Both the position numbers and the translations under genes were made by a program. Positions 7,174-14,810 of a stretch of 24,974 bases of DNA are shown piece after piece (the stretch's first letter is position 1; each line of letters opens with the position of its first letter). The notes under the pieces were generated by a model that was not told the DNA's origin, ran no database searches, and was given only the letters and a program-made list of their open reading frames with translations. This stretch comes from SHYG01 sp041485445. GTDB lineage: Bacteria; Chloroflexota; Dehalococcoidia; Lucifugimonadales; UBA3495. The stretch spans positions 1 to 24,974 of the forward strand of contig JBGPJN010000010.1 in the NCBI GenBank assembly GCA_041485445.1, written 5' to 3'.

Positions 7174-8550
7174 TTAGTCCTCCCGGAAGGTGGCCGGCAC
7201 CGTCCGGCGGCCCACCTGGACCGAGGTCCTCAGGAACTCTCCCTCTTTAATGTCGTACAGGGGTATCAGCGGGAACACCCGGCTGAACAGCAGCAGCAGC
7301 AAGGACACCAGCCCAAAGGTGGAGATAACCAGGGTGAACTCCACCCAGGAGGGCATGTAAGTCTGCCAGGTGAAGGTGAACACCTGCTTGCGGGCCAGGC
7401 CGGGCACGATGATCAAATACCGCTCCAGCCACATGCCCACGTTCACCGAGATGCAGGCCAGGGACATGATCCACAGGTTGCGCCGGAAGGACCGGGGCAG
7501 CCACAAGGTCACCGGCAAGAAATAGGTGATGCCGGCAAATATAATCATCAAGACGTTCCACGGGTACTGCAGGAACTGCATCTCCCGCATGGCCACCTCG
7601 TCGGCCTCACGGCCGTACATGCCGAAGATGATCTCCATACACAGGAAGTAGAACCAGGCAGTGGCCACCACGATGAGCAGCCGGCCCAGGGCGTCGATGT
7701 GCTCCTTGCGGATATAGTCCTGCCAGCCGTAAATCTGCCGCAGGATAATCATCACAAACACCACCGCCGACACGCCCGAGTGCACCGCGCCGATGACGAA
7801 GTAGGGCGCGAAGGTGGTGGAGTGCCACGCTTTCACCGTGACCGACATGCCGAAGTCCCAGGACACGATGCTGTGCACCGAGACGAACACCGGCAGGATC
7901 AGGGCCGACAGCAGGACGCCGGCCACCACCTGGAACTTCCACTGGCGGGCGTTGCCCTGCCACCCCAGGCTGAGGAGGGAGTAGATGCGGTGGGCCACCC
8001 CGGTGGTGTGGTCCCGCAGCACCGCGATGTCCGGCACCAGGGCAATGAGCACGAACAGCGTGCTGGACGTGAGGTAGGTCATGATGGCGCTGGGGTCCCA
8101 CACCAGCGGCGACCGCACGCTGGGCCACACGCCCCGGGCGAAGTCATAGGGGAACAGCCAGTATATCGCCCGCCAGGGACGCCCGGTATGCATGATGGGC
8201 ATAGTCAGGGCGGTGCTCAACGCGAAGATGGTGAGCACTTCCGCCGCGCGGGTGGCGGGACGCCGCCACTCGGCCTTGGCCAGGCGCAGGATGGCCGACA
8301 ACATCACACCGGCGTGGCTGATGCCGATCCAGAACACGAAGTTGGTGATCATGAAGGCCCAGGCCACCGGCCGGTTAAGCCCCGTGACGCCAAGGCCCCG
8401 GTTGATCATGTACCCGGAGACGGTTACTCCCGCCAGCACCACCAGCGCCAGCACCGCCACCGCCGGCCAGAACCACTTGGGCTGCTCCAGAATGGGCCGG
8501 AGCAGGTCCCGGTTTATCTCCGTGGGGGTTAAAGCTCGGCCTTCCTGCAT
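7174..8550 (-). CDS. actC: ActC, NrfD-like quinol-binding membrane subunit of alternative complex III
   Basis: A 458-residue polytopic protein of the NrfD/PsrC family. ActC oxidises menaquinol at the outer side of the membrane and is proposed to move protons. Family marks seen: an N-terminal TPTEINRDLLRPIL segment, GYMINRGLGVTGLNRPVAWAF, NFVFWIGISHAGVMLSAIL, MHTGRPWRAIYWLFPY, and SPLVWDPSAIMTY, containing the conserved His and Asp near the quinone site. About 9-10 hydrophobic helices are visible, and the C-terminus ends VFPLIPLYDIKEGEF. The order (second NrfD-like gene, then actD and actE) and length fit ActC. The 90-bp gap from the preceding gene is longer than most in this operon. Confidence 0.93.
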   Translation of the reverse strand: MQEGRALTPTEINRDLLRPILEQPKWFWPAVAVLALVVLAGVTVSGYMINRGLGVTGLNRPVAWAFMITNFVFWIGISHAGVMLSAILRLAKAEWRRPATRAAEVLTIFALSTALTMPIMHTGRPWRAIYWLFPYDFARGVWPSVRSPLVWDPSAIMTYLTSSTLFVLIALVPDIAVLRDHTTGVAHRIYSLLSLGWQGNARQWKFQVVAGVLLSALILPVFVSVHSIVSWDFGMSVTVKAWHSTTFAPYFVIGAVHSGVSAVVFVMIILRQIYGWQDYIRKEHIDALGRLLIVVATAWFYFLCMEIIFGMYGREADEVAMREMQFLQYPWNVLMIIFAGITYFLPVTLWLPRSFRRNLWIMSLACISVNVGMWLERYLIIVPGLARKQVFTFTWQTYMPSWVEFTLVISTFGLVSLLLLLFSRVFPLIPLYDIKEGEFLRTSVQVGRRTVPATFRED

Positions 8551-8640
8551 CTAGGCTCCAGTGTTCCCGTATTGCCGGCGGCCCCGGATTGTCCCGTAGT
8601 CCCGGGCTCTATCGTAACTGCGCGCTGCCATCCCAGACAT

Positions 8641-10062
8641 CTACTCCGGCTTGGCCAGCACCATGTAGCGGCCGTGCATAAAGTTTTCCATTCGCTGGTA
8701 AAGGGCGCCCTCTTTAATTTCCCACACCGACAGTATGGGGAAGACCCGGGCGGCCAGCAAGTAGATGAACGCCGCCGCGCCAATGAAGCCAACCACCATG
8801 AAGATGTCCCACAGGTCCGGCCAGGCCGCTGGGGGCACGACCTCCAGGAAGTGGTCGAAGGTGTGTCCGGCGTTGAACGACCCGACGAAAATCCGCACGT
8901 TGAAGGCTAGCGTGCCAAACAGGATGAAACACGCTGCCAGGGGAGGGCCCCAGGCCTTCTTGCGCACCGGGTTCCACAGCAGGATGAAGAAGGGGGTGAA
9001 GAAGCTGAGAATCACGTTGGCGGCGAACACCCAGCCGTAGGACTCAAACAGGAAGTACTTGAGGATGTTCTGCTCCACTTGCAGGCGCCCGTACCAGAAG
9101 GTGATGAAGAAGGCCCACAGATGGTAGGTCCACAGCATGGTCAGGGCGAAGAGAATCTTGCTGGCCGACCAGAACAGGGACACGCCGATGTACTCCTGGT
9201 AGTCGCCCCACTTGCGCAGGATGAACAGCACCAGCAGGATGGTGGCCAAAGAGGACTGGAAGCTGACGATGGTGTACAGGGGCGGGAAGATGGAGTCCTT
9301 CCACCCCGGCACCAGCGCCATGCCAAACTCCGAGGCCACAATGAACTGGACAAAGATGAGAAACATGAAGTAGAACGCGCCCAGCAGGGCCAGCCCGGCC
9401 TTCTGGATGTTCCACTGGCGCTTGGAGCCGTACCAGCGCCCCGCCAGCACGCCATACAGCTTGCGCCGGAACCCGGTGGCGGTGAGCCGCGCTCCCGCCA
9501 GGTCCGGCATGGAGGAGAGCCACAGGATCGCCAGGCCCAGCACCGCCAGGCCCACCACGCCCAGCATATCCCACCAGTAGGGCGCTCCCACCGGCCCGCC
9601 GAACCAGATGCTCCGGCGCACGACCATCTCCTGTCCCACCGGGTTGGGGTTCTTCAGCGGAGGCAGCACCATCAACAGCGGGATGAACATCAGCACGTTG
9701 AGCACACCCAGCACGCCGAACAGCTCCGACACCCGGGACAGGGGCCGGCGCCAGTGGCTCTTGGTGAACCGAAAGCCCACCGCCACCAAAGGCGCCGCGC
9801 CGGTGATCATGAACAGGAAGGAGAACACCGCCATGTAGTAACCCCAGGGGGCGTGGTCGTCGAAGCCGTCCCCAGCGGCGCGGGCGATAAACCCGATGAC
9901 CCCCAGCGCCAGCAGCACACCCGTAACCACCAGGGCCATTCGATAGCGGCCCACCGGGGCAATGGTGCGGCTCACCAGGTCGCGGGCCGTCGCCTCCCTG
10001 CGGGGGAACACCCACATGTCGGGGGGATAGGGCTGGTGGGGATGATGCGCGTGTTCAGCCAT
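8641..10062 (-). CDS. second NrfD-like membrane subunit of ACIII (probable ActF equivalent)
   Basis: A 473-residue integral membrane protein with about 10 hydrophobic helices and an NrfD-like pattern: an N-terminal cytoplasmic tail with MWVFPRREATARDLV, a PWGYYMAVFSFLF helix, WRRPLSRVSELFGVLG, and a C-terminal VFPILSVWEIKEGALYQ that closely mirrors the end of ActC. ACIII has two paralogous NrfD-like subunits, ActC and ActF. Since the 458-residue protein matches ActC well, this one is most likely the ActF counterpart, but it is unusually placed before ActC, directly after the iron-sulfur gene (8-base overlap), rather than after ActE. That placement resembles NrfD subunits in other molybdoenzyme-like operons. 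ActF identity is inferred; NrfD-family membership is well supported. Confidence 0.8.
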   Translation of the reverse strand: MAEHAHHPHQPYPPDMWVFPRREATARDLVSRTIAPVGRYRMALVVTGVLLALGVIGFIARAAGDGFDDHAPWGYYMAVFSFLFMITGAAPLVAVGFRFTKSHWRRPLSRVSELFGVLGVLNVLMFIPLLMVLPPLKNPNPVGQEMVVRRSIWFGGPVGAPYWWDMLGVVGLAVLGLAILWLSSMPDLAGARLTATGFRRKLYGVLAGRWYGSKRQWNIQKAGLALLGAFYFMFLIFVQFIVASEFGMALVPGWKDSIFPPLYTIVSFQSSLATILLVLFILRKWGDYQEYIGVSLFWSASKILFALTMLWTYHLWAFFITFWYGRLQVEQNILKYFLFESYGWVFAANVILSFFTPFFILLWNPVRKKAWGPPLAACFILFGTLAFNVRIFVGSFNAGHTFDHFLEVVPPAAWPDLWDIFMVVGFIGAAAFIYLLAARVFPILSVWEIKEGALYQRMENFMHGRYMVLAKPE

Positions 10063-10840
10063 GCTGCTCGCCCTGCTTGAGCGGGTACTGGTCCACCTTC
10101 TTGAGGTAGAGCACGTTGGGCTTGGTGTTCATCTCCTCCAGCAGCCGGTAGGCCCGCGTCGTCCGGTCCTCCTCGTGAGGGTGCTCGTTGGCATCGGCAA
10201 AGTAGGGGCTGATGGCGCTGTTGGGATCAAGTTGGTCGCCAAAGATCAGAGCGCCGGTGGGGCAGGCCGCCACGCAGGCCGGCCCGAAGTTGCGGTCGCG
10301 CAGGGCCTGGGCGTCCAGGCGGCCGCCCTCCCGGCGCTCCACCGTCAGCTCGCCCCGGCGAAGGCGCTGGATGCAGAAGGTGCACTTCTCCATGATGCCC
10401 CGGCTGCGCACCGTTACGTCTGGGTTGAGCTGGTTGCGCAGGGTGGCCGGCCACTGGGGCTCCCACCAGTTGAAGAACCGCACCTGGTAGGGACAGTTGT
10501 TGATGCAGTACCGGGTGCCCACGCAGCGGTTGTACACCTGCACGTTCAGGCCCTGCTCGTTATGGTAAGTGGCGTACACCGGGCACACCGGCTCGCAGGG
10601 GGCGTTCTCACAGTGCTGGCACAGCACCGGCAGGAACCGGGCTTTGACGTTGGGGAACTCCCCCTCCCAGTACCGCTCGATGCGGATCCACTCATAGGCG
10701 CGGCGCTGCAGGAACCGGTCCTGGGTGTTCATGGGCACGTTGTTCTCGGCCTGACAGGCCACCACACAGGCCTGGCACCCGGTGCACCGGTCCAGGTCAA
10801 TCACCATGCCCCACTTGTGGTCTATGCGCTCAGTTGCCAT
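10055..10840 (-). CDS. actB2: ActB2, iron-sulfur subunit of alternative complex III (separate gene)
   Basis: A 261-residue ferredoxin-type protein of the DMSO reductase beta-subunit class; in ACIII it corresponds to the C-terminal half of ActB and relays electrons from quinol towards the haems. Cysteine groups visible: CTGCQACVVAC (C19, 22, 25, 29), CQHCENAPCEPVC (C74, 77, 82, 86), CVGTRYCINNC (C106, 112, 116), CTFC (C153, 156) and CVAAC (C189, 193). That is 15 ligand candidates, one short of four [4Fe-4S] clusters; CVGTRYC is the form found in ActB and fits the three [4Fe-4S] plus one [3Fe-4S] set known from ACIII structures. There is no signal peptide: it would travel with Tat-exported ActB1. 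It lies 35 bp after actB1 and overlaps the next gene by 8 bases. Confidence 0.93.
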   Translation of the reverse strand: MATERIDHKWGMVIDLDRCTGCQACVVACQAENNVPMNTQDRFLQRRAYEWIRIERYWEGEFPNVKARFLPVLCQHCENAPCEPVCPVYATYHNEQGLNVQVYNRCVGTRYCINNCPYQVRFFNWWEPQWPATLRNQLNPDVTVRSRGIMEKCTFCIQRLRRGELTVERREGGRLDAQALRDRNFGPACVAACPTGALIFGDQLDPNSAISPYFADANEHPHEEDRTTRAYRLLEEMNTKPNVLYLKKVDQYPLKQGEQHG

Positions 10841-10875
10841 CAGTCTTTCCCGTCATCCCCGTCGTCCTTATGAAG

Positions 10876-13206
10876 TCAGCGGGCCCCGCCCGCCGCCCCG
10901 TTGGATGAAACCGTCTTGAAAATATCTTCGGAGGGCGACAGGCCGATCTCCCGCGCCGGGGAGGTGCCCTCAAACTTGGAGATCCGGATGGACTGGCCGG
11001 TGGGCGTCAGCCGCACCCTTGCGCCCGCCCAGGCCAAGGCTCCCGACACCGCCACCCGGCGGTCCTCCAACAGGTCCAGGACATTGGCGCTCTCCGGAGC
11101 GGCGCGCCCGGCGGCGTACTCCCCACCGGACCGGCGTCCCTGGCCCAAGGGGATGCCCACCACGTTGGGCGGCAGGGCCGGGTTGGGGTACACGGGGGCA
11201 AGGATTGACACCCCCGCGGCCGACTCCACCCGCACCACGTCGCCCTCCCGCAGCCCCAGCTCCTTCACTTTGTGGTCGTTGACCTCCACCCAGGTCTGCC
11301 AGGTGATGGTGGTGATGGGGTCCGGTGCGCCCTGCAGCCAGGGCAGGTGGGCGTTTTGTCCGTCCAGCAGGGTATTGTGGGCAAAGGGCAGCAGGAAGAA
11401 CTCGCCATCCGCCGCTCCAAAGTAGCTGGGGGCGGCAGCGCGGGCGGCAATCCCCGCCAGCAAATCTCGGGGCGCCGCTCCCGGACGTGGTCCAGTACCC
11501 TTTTCATCCCACCAGCCGCCTTGCCGCAGCAGCGTGGTCCAGAACTCGTCGGCGCTGGCGGCCTGAATAGAGCCGCGGTTCAGCGCAAACAACGCGTCGG
11601 AGGACTCCCGCAGGAAGTCCCGCAGCCGGGGCCACGGGAGGTTTGCCGACTTGCCCTGTTCCTGGGCTGCCGCCAGCAGCAGGTCGGCGAAGCTGCGCGG
11701 GTCGTAGTCGCTGAGGGGGTTCACCACCGGCTGCTGGAATCCCAGCGTGTAATATCCTGGGCCGGGTTCAGGTATGTCGCTGCCCCAGTCCTCCAGGTAC
11801 ACCCGGTCGGGCAGAATCAGGTCGGCCAGGGCGGTGGTCTCGTCCATAAAGGAGGAGAAGCTAACGGTGAACAGGTCCTCGCGCCCCAGCGCCTCCCGGA
11901 AACCCACCGATGGGGGCAACCCGTGCACCGGGTCGGCCTGGTGGACCAGCAGCAGCTTGGACCGCCCACCCCGGATGTCCTCGGCAACGCCGGCCCAGTC
12001 GGCCAGGGAGCCGACCTTGGCCGCCGCGGGCAGGTCGGGCAGCGGGCTGGCCGGGTTGAAGACCACCCCGCCGGGGGCGCCCACGCTGCCCACCAGGTAG
12101 TTCAGGGCGTAGATGGCTTCTAGATTAAACTGCCCGTTGCTGTGGGCGCCGGCGCTGTCGCCGCCGATGGCCAGGCTGGGCCGGTTGGCGGCGAAGTCGC
12201 GGGCCAGCTGCCGGATGAACTCGGCGGCGTCCTTCCCCGGAAGGACCAGCAGGCCCTCGGGCAGGCCAATGCGCGGTGCCACGGTTTCAGGACGGAAGGC
12301 CTCCAGGGACGCGGCGCCCCGGCCTCCGGTGAGGCCCGCCACGTCCACACCGGGGGCCTGCAGCCCCTCGGCGATGATGACGTAGGCCAGGCTCAGGGCC
12401 AGGTGTCCTTCCCAGCCCGGCGCGATGGGCAGCCAGCGGTCAGCGTTGGCGGCGGTCATGGAGAACCGCGGCTCCACATGCACGTGGGTGCCCCGCCGCG
12501 TGCGGCCCGCGCCGTGACGGAACTCGCCGTAAGCCCGGGAAAAGTGAGTGGGCGACCCCCAGGTGGACAGGAAATCAGCCCCGAAGGAGATGAGGTAATT
12601 CGCATGGGCGATGTCAAAGCCGGGCAGCACGTCCTGACCAAACACACTCTTCGCCGCGCCGCGGTAGGTGGTGTCGTCCAGGGTCTGGAAGCCCAGGTGG
12701 CGCCCGCCGAAGGCGGTGGCGAACCGGCTGACGATGAGGCCCAGGTGGGCCCGCAGCGGCTCGGTGATGAGCACCAAGCCCTGGCCCCGGTCCGACAGTT
12801 GGCTGCCCAGGGTGTTCAGGGCCTGGTCCCAGGCCACCGGCTGGTACTGCCCGGCGCCTTTTGGCCCGGAGCGGCTCATGGGCCCCGCCAGACGGTGGGG
12901 ATGGTACAGGGCTTGCAGGCCCGCATCGCAGCGGGCGCTCTGCTTGCCCAAGTTGACCGGGTAGTTGGGGTTGCCCTGCACCTTCTTGGCGCGCCCCTCC
13001 ATAACCCGCACCAGCACGCCCTCGGCGGCGGGGCACTGGCGGCACAGGGTGGCGTACCAGTTGTCCTGCCCCTTCACCAGGTCCTCGGGCAGGCGCACGG
13101 GGCTCTGGATCTGCAACTCCCCTTCCGGGAACGGAATCTTGCAAGACACCGCGCCCACCGCGGAGATCCCCGCCCAGGTCAGGAAGTTGCGTCGCGTCAG
13201 GTTCAT
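10876..13206 (-). CDS. actB1: ActB1, molybdopterin-oxidoreductase-like subunit of alternative complex III
   Basis: A 776-residue protein related to the catalytic subunit of the DMSO reductase family. In ACIII this domain is known to have lost the molybdenum cofactor and serves as scaffold. It begins with a twin-arginine signal, TRRNFLTWAG, and a lipobox-like AVSC (C22), so it should be exported folded with its iron-sulfur partner. The N-terminal cluster motif is degenerate: C55-x2-C58, then PAAEG where a third Cys would sit, then SARCDAG (C93). Later regions follow the family: PVAWDQALNTL, ISFGADFLSTWG, EPRFSMTAANADRWLPIAPG, and a C-terminal domain starting NTLLDGQNAHLPWLQG with WVEVNDHKVKELGLREGDVVRVES. 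In many bacteria B1 and B2 are fused; here they are separate genes 35 bp apart. Confidence 0.93.
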   Translation of the reverse strand: MNLTRRNFLTWAGISAVGAVSCKIPFPEGELQIQSPVRLPEDLVKGQDNWYATLCRQCPAAEGVLVRVMEGRAKKVQGNPNYPVNLGKQSARCDAGLQALYHPHRLAGPMSRSGPKGAGQYQPVAWDQALNTLGSQLSDRGQGLVLITEPLRAHLGLIVSRFATAFGGRHLGFQTLDDTTYRGAAKSVFGQDVLPGFDIAHANYLISFGADFLSTWGSPTHFSRAYGEFRHGAGRTRRGTHVHVEPRFSMTAANADRWLPIAPGWEGHLALSLAYVIIAEGLQAPGVDVAGLTGGRGAASLEAFRPETVAPRIGLPEGLLVLPGKDAAEFIRQLARDFAANRPSLAIGGDSAGAHSNGQFNLEAIYALNYLVGSVGAPGGVVFNPASPLPDLPAAAKVGSLADWAGVAEDIRGGRSKLLLVHQADPVHGLPPSVGFREALGREDLFTVSFSSFMDETTALADLILPDRVYLEDWGSDIPEPGPGYYTLGFQQPVVNPLSDYDPRSFADLLLAAAQEQGKSANLPWPRLRDFLRESSDALFALNRGSIQAASADEFWTTLLRQGGWWDEKGTGPRPGAAPRDLLAGIAARAAAPSYFGAADGEFFLLPFAHNTLLDGQNAHLPWLQGAPDPITTITWQTWVEVNDHKVKELGLREGDVVRVESAAGVSILAPVYPNPALPPNVVGIPLGQGRRSGGEYAAGRAAPESANVLDLLEDRRVAVSGALAWAGARVRLTPTGQSIRISKFEGTSPAREIGLSPSEDIFKTVSSNGAAGGAR

Positions 13207-13246
13207 AGGGTGGTAACCAAGTCCCTTATCTATTGCCCGATTCCCG

Positions 13247-13900
13247 TTATTGGTGACAGACCGTGCAGTCGGTGGGCACGCTGTTCTGGCGGTGGCAGTC
13301 CAGGCAGGTCCCCATCTTCAGCGACTGGCGGGCCTGGGGCTGGACCTCGGTCATGGACGCCACGTCGCCGTGGCACTTGGAGCACACCTGCGCCACCGGC
13401 AACTGGGTCTCGGGCGTGGTCCCCGCGGTGAAGAAGCGCACGTGGGCCTCGTGGACAAACCGGACGTGGTCCGGCAAACGGTGGACCCGCTCCCAGTTGA
13501 TGGGATTCGTCTTGTCCCAGTCCACCGCGGGAGGGCTCCCCGGCGGGCCATCGGTGATGCCCTCACGGATCTTGGCGATCTCCGCCGCCTGGGCCGTGCC
13601 CGGACTGCCCGTAGCCGTCTTGTGACAGAAGAGACACTGCTCCACCGCCGGCACCGTGGCGGCGGCGCCCTTGGTCACGTTGCGGTGGCAAAACTCGCAC
13701 TGGATGCCCAGGCCCCCCTGCTCCGGGGCGCCGGCGTGCACGGTGTGGGGGAAGGCGATGGGCTGGGGCGGCGCGTTGCCCAGACCAAAGGGCGGGTTGG
13801 AGAACCAGGACATGGCCACCACCACCAAGACAAACACCATGATGGCGGCGGTCCCCAAGCCCACCAGCGCCAGCGGCACCATTTTCCCTTTGGGCAGCAT
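13247..13900 (-). CDS. actA: ActA, pentahaem cytochrome c of alternative complex III
   Basis: A 217-residue membrane-anchored multihaem cytochrome. One N-terminal helix (residues ~8-30) anchors it; the rest is extracytoplasmic. Five CxxCH sites are present: CEFCH (68), CLFCH (89), CSKCH (173), CLDCH (199) and CTVCH (212). Five haems is the number known for ActA. Histidines in PHTVHAG (52, 55) and FVHEAHV (150, 153) are candidate distal ligands. ActA receives electrons from the ActB iron-sulfur chain and gives them to ActE or a soluble carrier. The stop lies 40 bp before actB1. The fifth haem site lies two residues from the C-terminus, so no C-terminal extension exists. Confidence 0.94.
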   Translation of the reverse strand: MLPKGKMVPLALVGLGTAAIMVFVLVVVAMSWFSNPPFGLGNAPPQPIAFPHTVHAGAPEQGGLGIQCEFCHRNVTKGAAATVPAVEQCLFCHKTATGSPGTAQAAEIAKIREGITDGPPGSPPAVDWDKTNPINWERVHRLPDHVRFVHEAHVRFFTAGTTPETQLPVAQVCSKCHGDVASMTEVQPQARQSLKMGTCLDCHRQNSVPTDCTVCHQ

Positions 13901-14009
13901 TGATTTCGTCCCTAGTTCAGTGGGATCCGGCGCCGCGCCGGCCCATCCGCGCGGGTCTCCCCAGTCCAGCGACCGGCCCGGCGGGAAGGCGGCTCGCCCG
14001 CGCCGTTAC

Positions 14010-14306
14010 TCAAATCAGGTAGCGGTTCCAGATGTTATCCAGGAGCAGGGTGCGTAGGATCACGTTGATCAAAAAGAACGCGGCCACCAGCAACACCAGC
14101 ACCGTGAATACGGTCAGCGGCATGCGCAGGCGGGCAGCCGAACTAGGCAGGTGTCCGGTGGAGATGAGGGATGGGATGAAGGCGTGGGCCGTAAGGGCGC
14201 AGAACGCCGCCGTGATAATCAGGGGATAATAAATCCAGAAGTAGGTGAGCCAGTTATGGATGTCCTGCCAGTTGGCACTGGTCAGGCCTTTAGGGTCGTC
14301 AAACAT
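14010..14306 (-). CDS. small membrane protein, first gene of the ACIII operon
   Basis: A 98-residue protein with an N-terminal polar segment (FDDPKGLTSANWQDIHNW), a first hydrophobic stretch (~18-48, LTYFWIYYPLIITAAFCALTAHAFIPSL), a short polar loop, and a second helix (~60-88, MPLTVFTVLVLLVAAFFLINVIL), ending NIWNRYLI. I do not recognise the family. It is the first gene behind the strong promoter at 14365-14393 and lies 109 bp before actA. Some Chloroflexus-type ACIII loci carry an extra small membrane subunit (ActG); this could fill that role, but I see no motif proving it. Its codon use and hydrophobic pattern argue that it is real. Confidence 0.7.
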   Translation of the reverse strand: MFDDPKGLTSANWQDIHNWLTYFWIYYPLIITAAFCALTAHAFIPSLISTGHLPSSAARLRMPLTVFTVLVLLVAAFFLINVILRTLLLDNIWNRYLI

Positions 14307-14364
14307 CCAGGAAGTTCCGCTGCTCAGTCCACACTGCTCAGATGGGCCCCGCCAAGGTCAGTGA

Positions 14365-14393
14365 AAATTATCACAAGAGCTTCGGGGTGTCAA
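14365..14393 (-). promoter_or_regulatory. sigma70-type promoter for the ACIII operon
   Basis: On the minus strand, TTGACA (14393-14388), a 17-base spacer and TAATTT (14370-14365). A TGTGATAAT string overlaps and could act as an extended -10. It lies about 60 bases before the start codon at 14306. It is the best promoter match in the window. Confidence 0.75.
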
Positions 14394-14400
14394 GGGGAGA

Positions 14401-14569
14401 TTAAGGCGGGTAGTGGGTCAGTTTGATATGGCAGTGAACATGGACTCTATCCGTCTCACCGGCGAAGGCCGGTGTCCAGGTACCCCGATGGCATCGGGGT
14501 GGTTGACATGCTCTGATGGATTCCGGCTTGCGCCGGAATGACGAAGACCTATCTGACCCACTACCTTAA
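14401..14569. repeat. MITE-like element with terminal inverted repeats and three hairpins
   Basis: Termini TTAAGG(CGGG)TAGTGGGTCAG at 14401-14421 and CTGACCCACTACCTTAA at 14553-14569 are inverted copies with one 4-base insertion. Inside are three hairpins: CCGGC...GCCGG (14459-14472), ACCCCGAT-GGC-ATCGGGGT (about 14480-14498) and ATTCCGGC-TTGC-GCCGGAAT (14520-14539). The last is a widespread bacterial intergenic repeat (reads HSGASRNP if translated). It sits between the divergent ACIII and sensor promoters and carries no gene. Confidence 0.75.
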
Positions 14570-14643
14570 GACGGCGTTTGCTCACCCTGCAGCTCAAGCG
14601 CCGGCACGTGCTGAATGCGCCTGGAGATACGCTGGCAGTTCCC

Positions 14644-14672
14644 TTGAACTTCGGCGCCTGTTTGACTAGACT
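14644..14672 (+). promoter_or_regulatory. candidate promoter for the binding-protein/sensor-kinase unit
   Basis: TTGAAC (14644-14649), a 17-base spacer and TAGACT (14667-14672), upstream of a ~135-base leader and the lipoprotein gene. The hexamers match the sigma70 consensus only partly. Confidence 0.4.
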
Positions 14673-14684
14673 GGCTTTACACAT

Positions 14685-14765
14685 GCCTTCCGTGCTCCCG
14701 GGGTCAGGGAGCAGCGGGGCGTAAGGCCACCGAAACTGGGGACCGGGCCTTGGGGAAGACCCAAG
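14685..14765 (+). promoter_or_regulatory. structured 5' leader of the binding-protein gene, class unknown
   Basis: The leader can form a long stem: GCCTT (14685-14689) with AAGGC (14723-14727) around a 7-bp stem TGCTCCC (14693-14699)/GGGAGCA (14707-14713). A second hairpin, CTTGGG/CCCAAG (14749-14765), follows. The ribosome binding site GGAGGGG is at 14792-14798, a little far (12 bases) from ATG 14811. I could not match it to a known riboswitch class, and high GC makes chance pairing likely. Confidence 0.3.
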
Positions 14766-14810
14766 AATGTTTGTCGGGGGCTTACACCCCTGGAGGGGAC
14801 GGTCCGAACC

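Noticed and set aside
12142..13431. Plus-strand frame opposite actB1
   Set aside because: Shadow frame; no motif, and actB1 has strong family evidence on the other strand.
14685..14765. Cyclic-di-GMP (GEMM-I) riboswitch
   Set aside because: GGGGCGTAAGGCC only loosely recalls the GGGACGCAAAGCC core; the tetraloop and receptor parts are missing.
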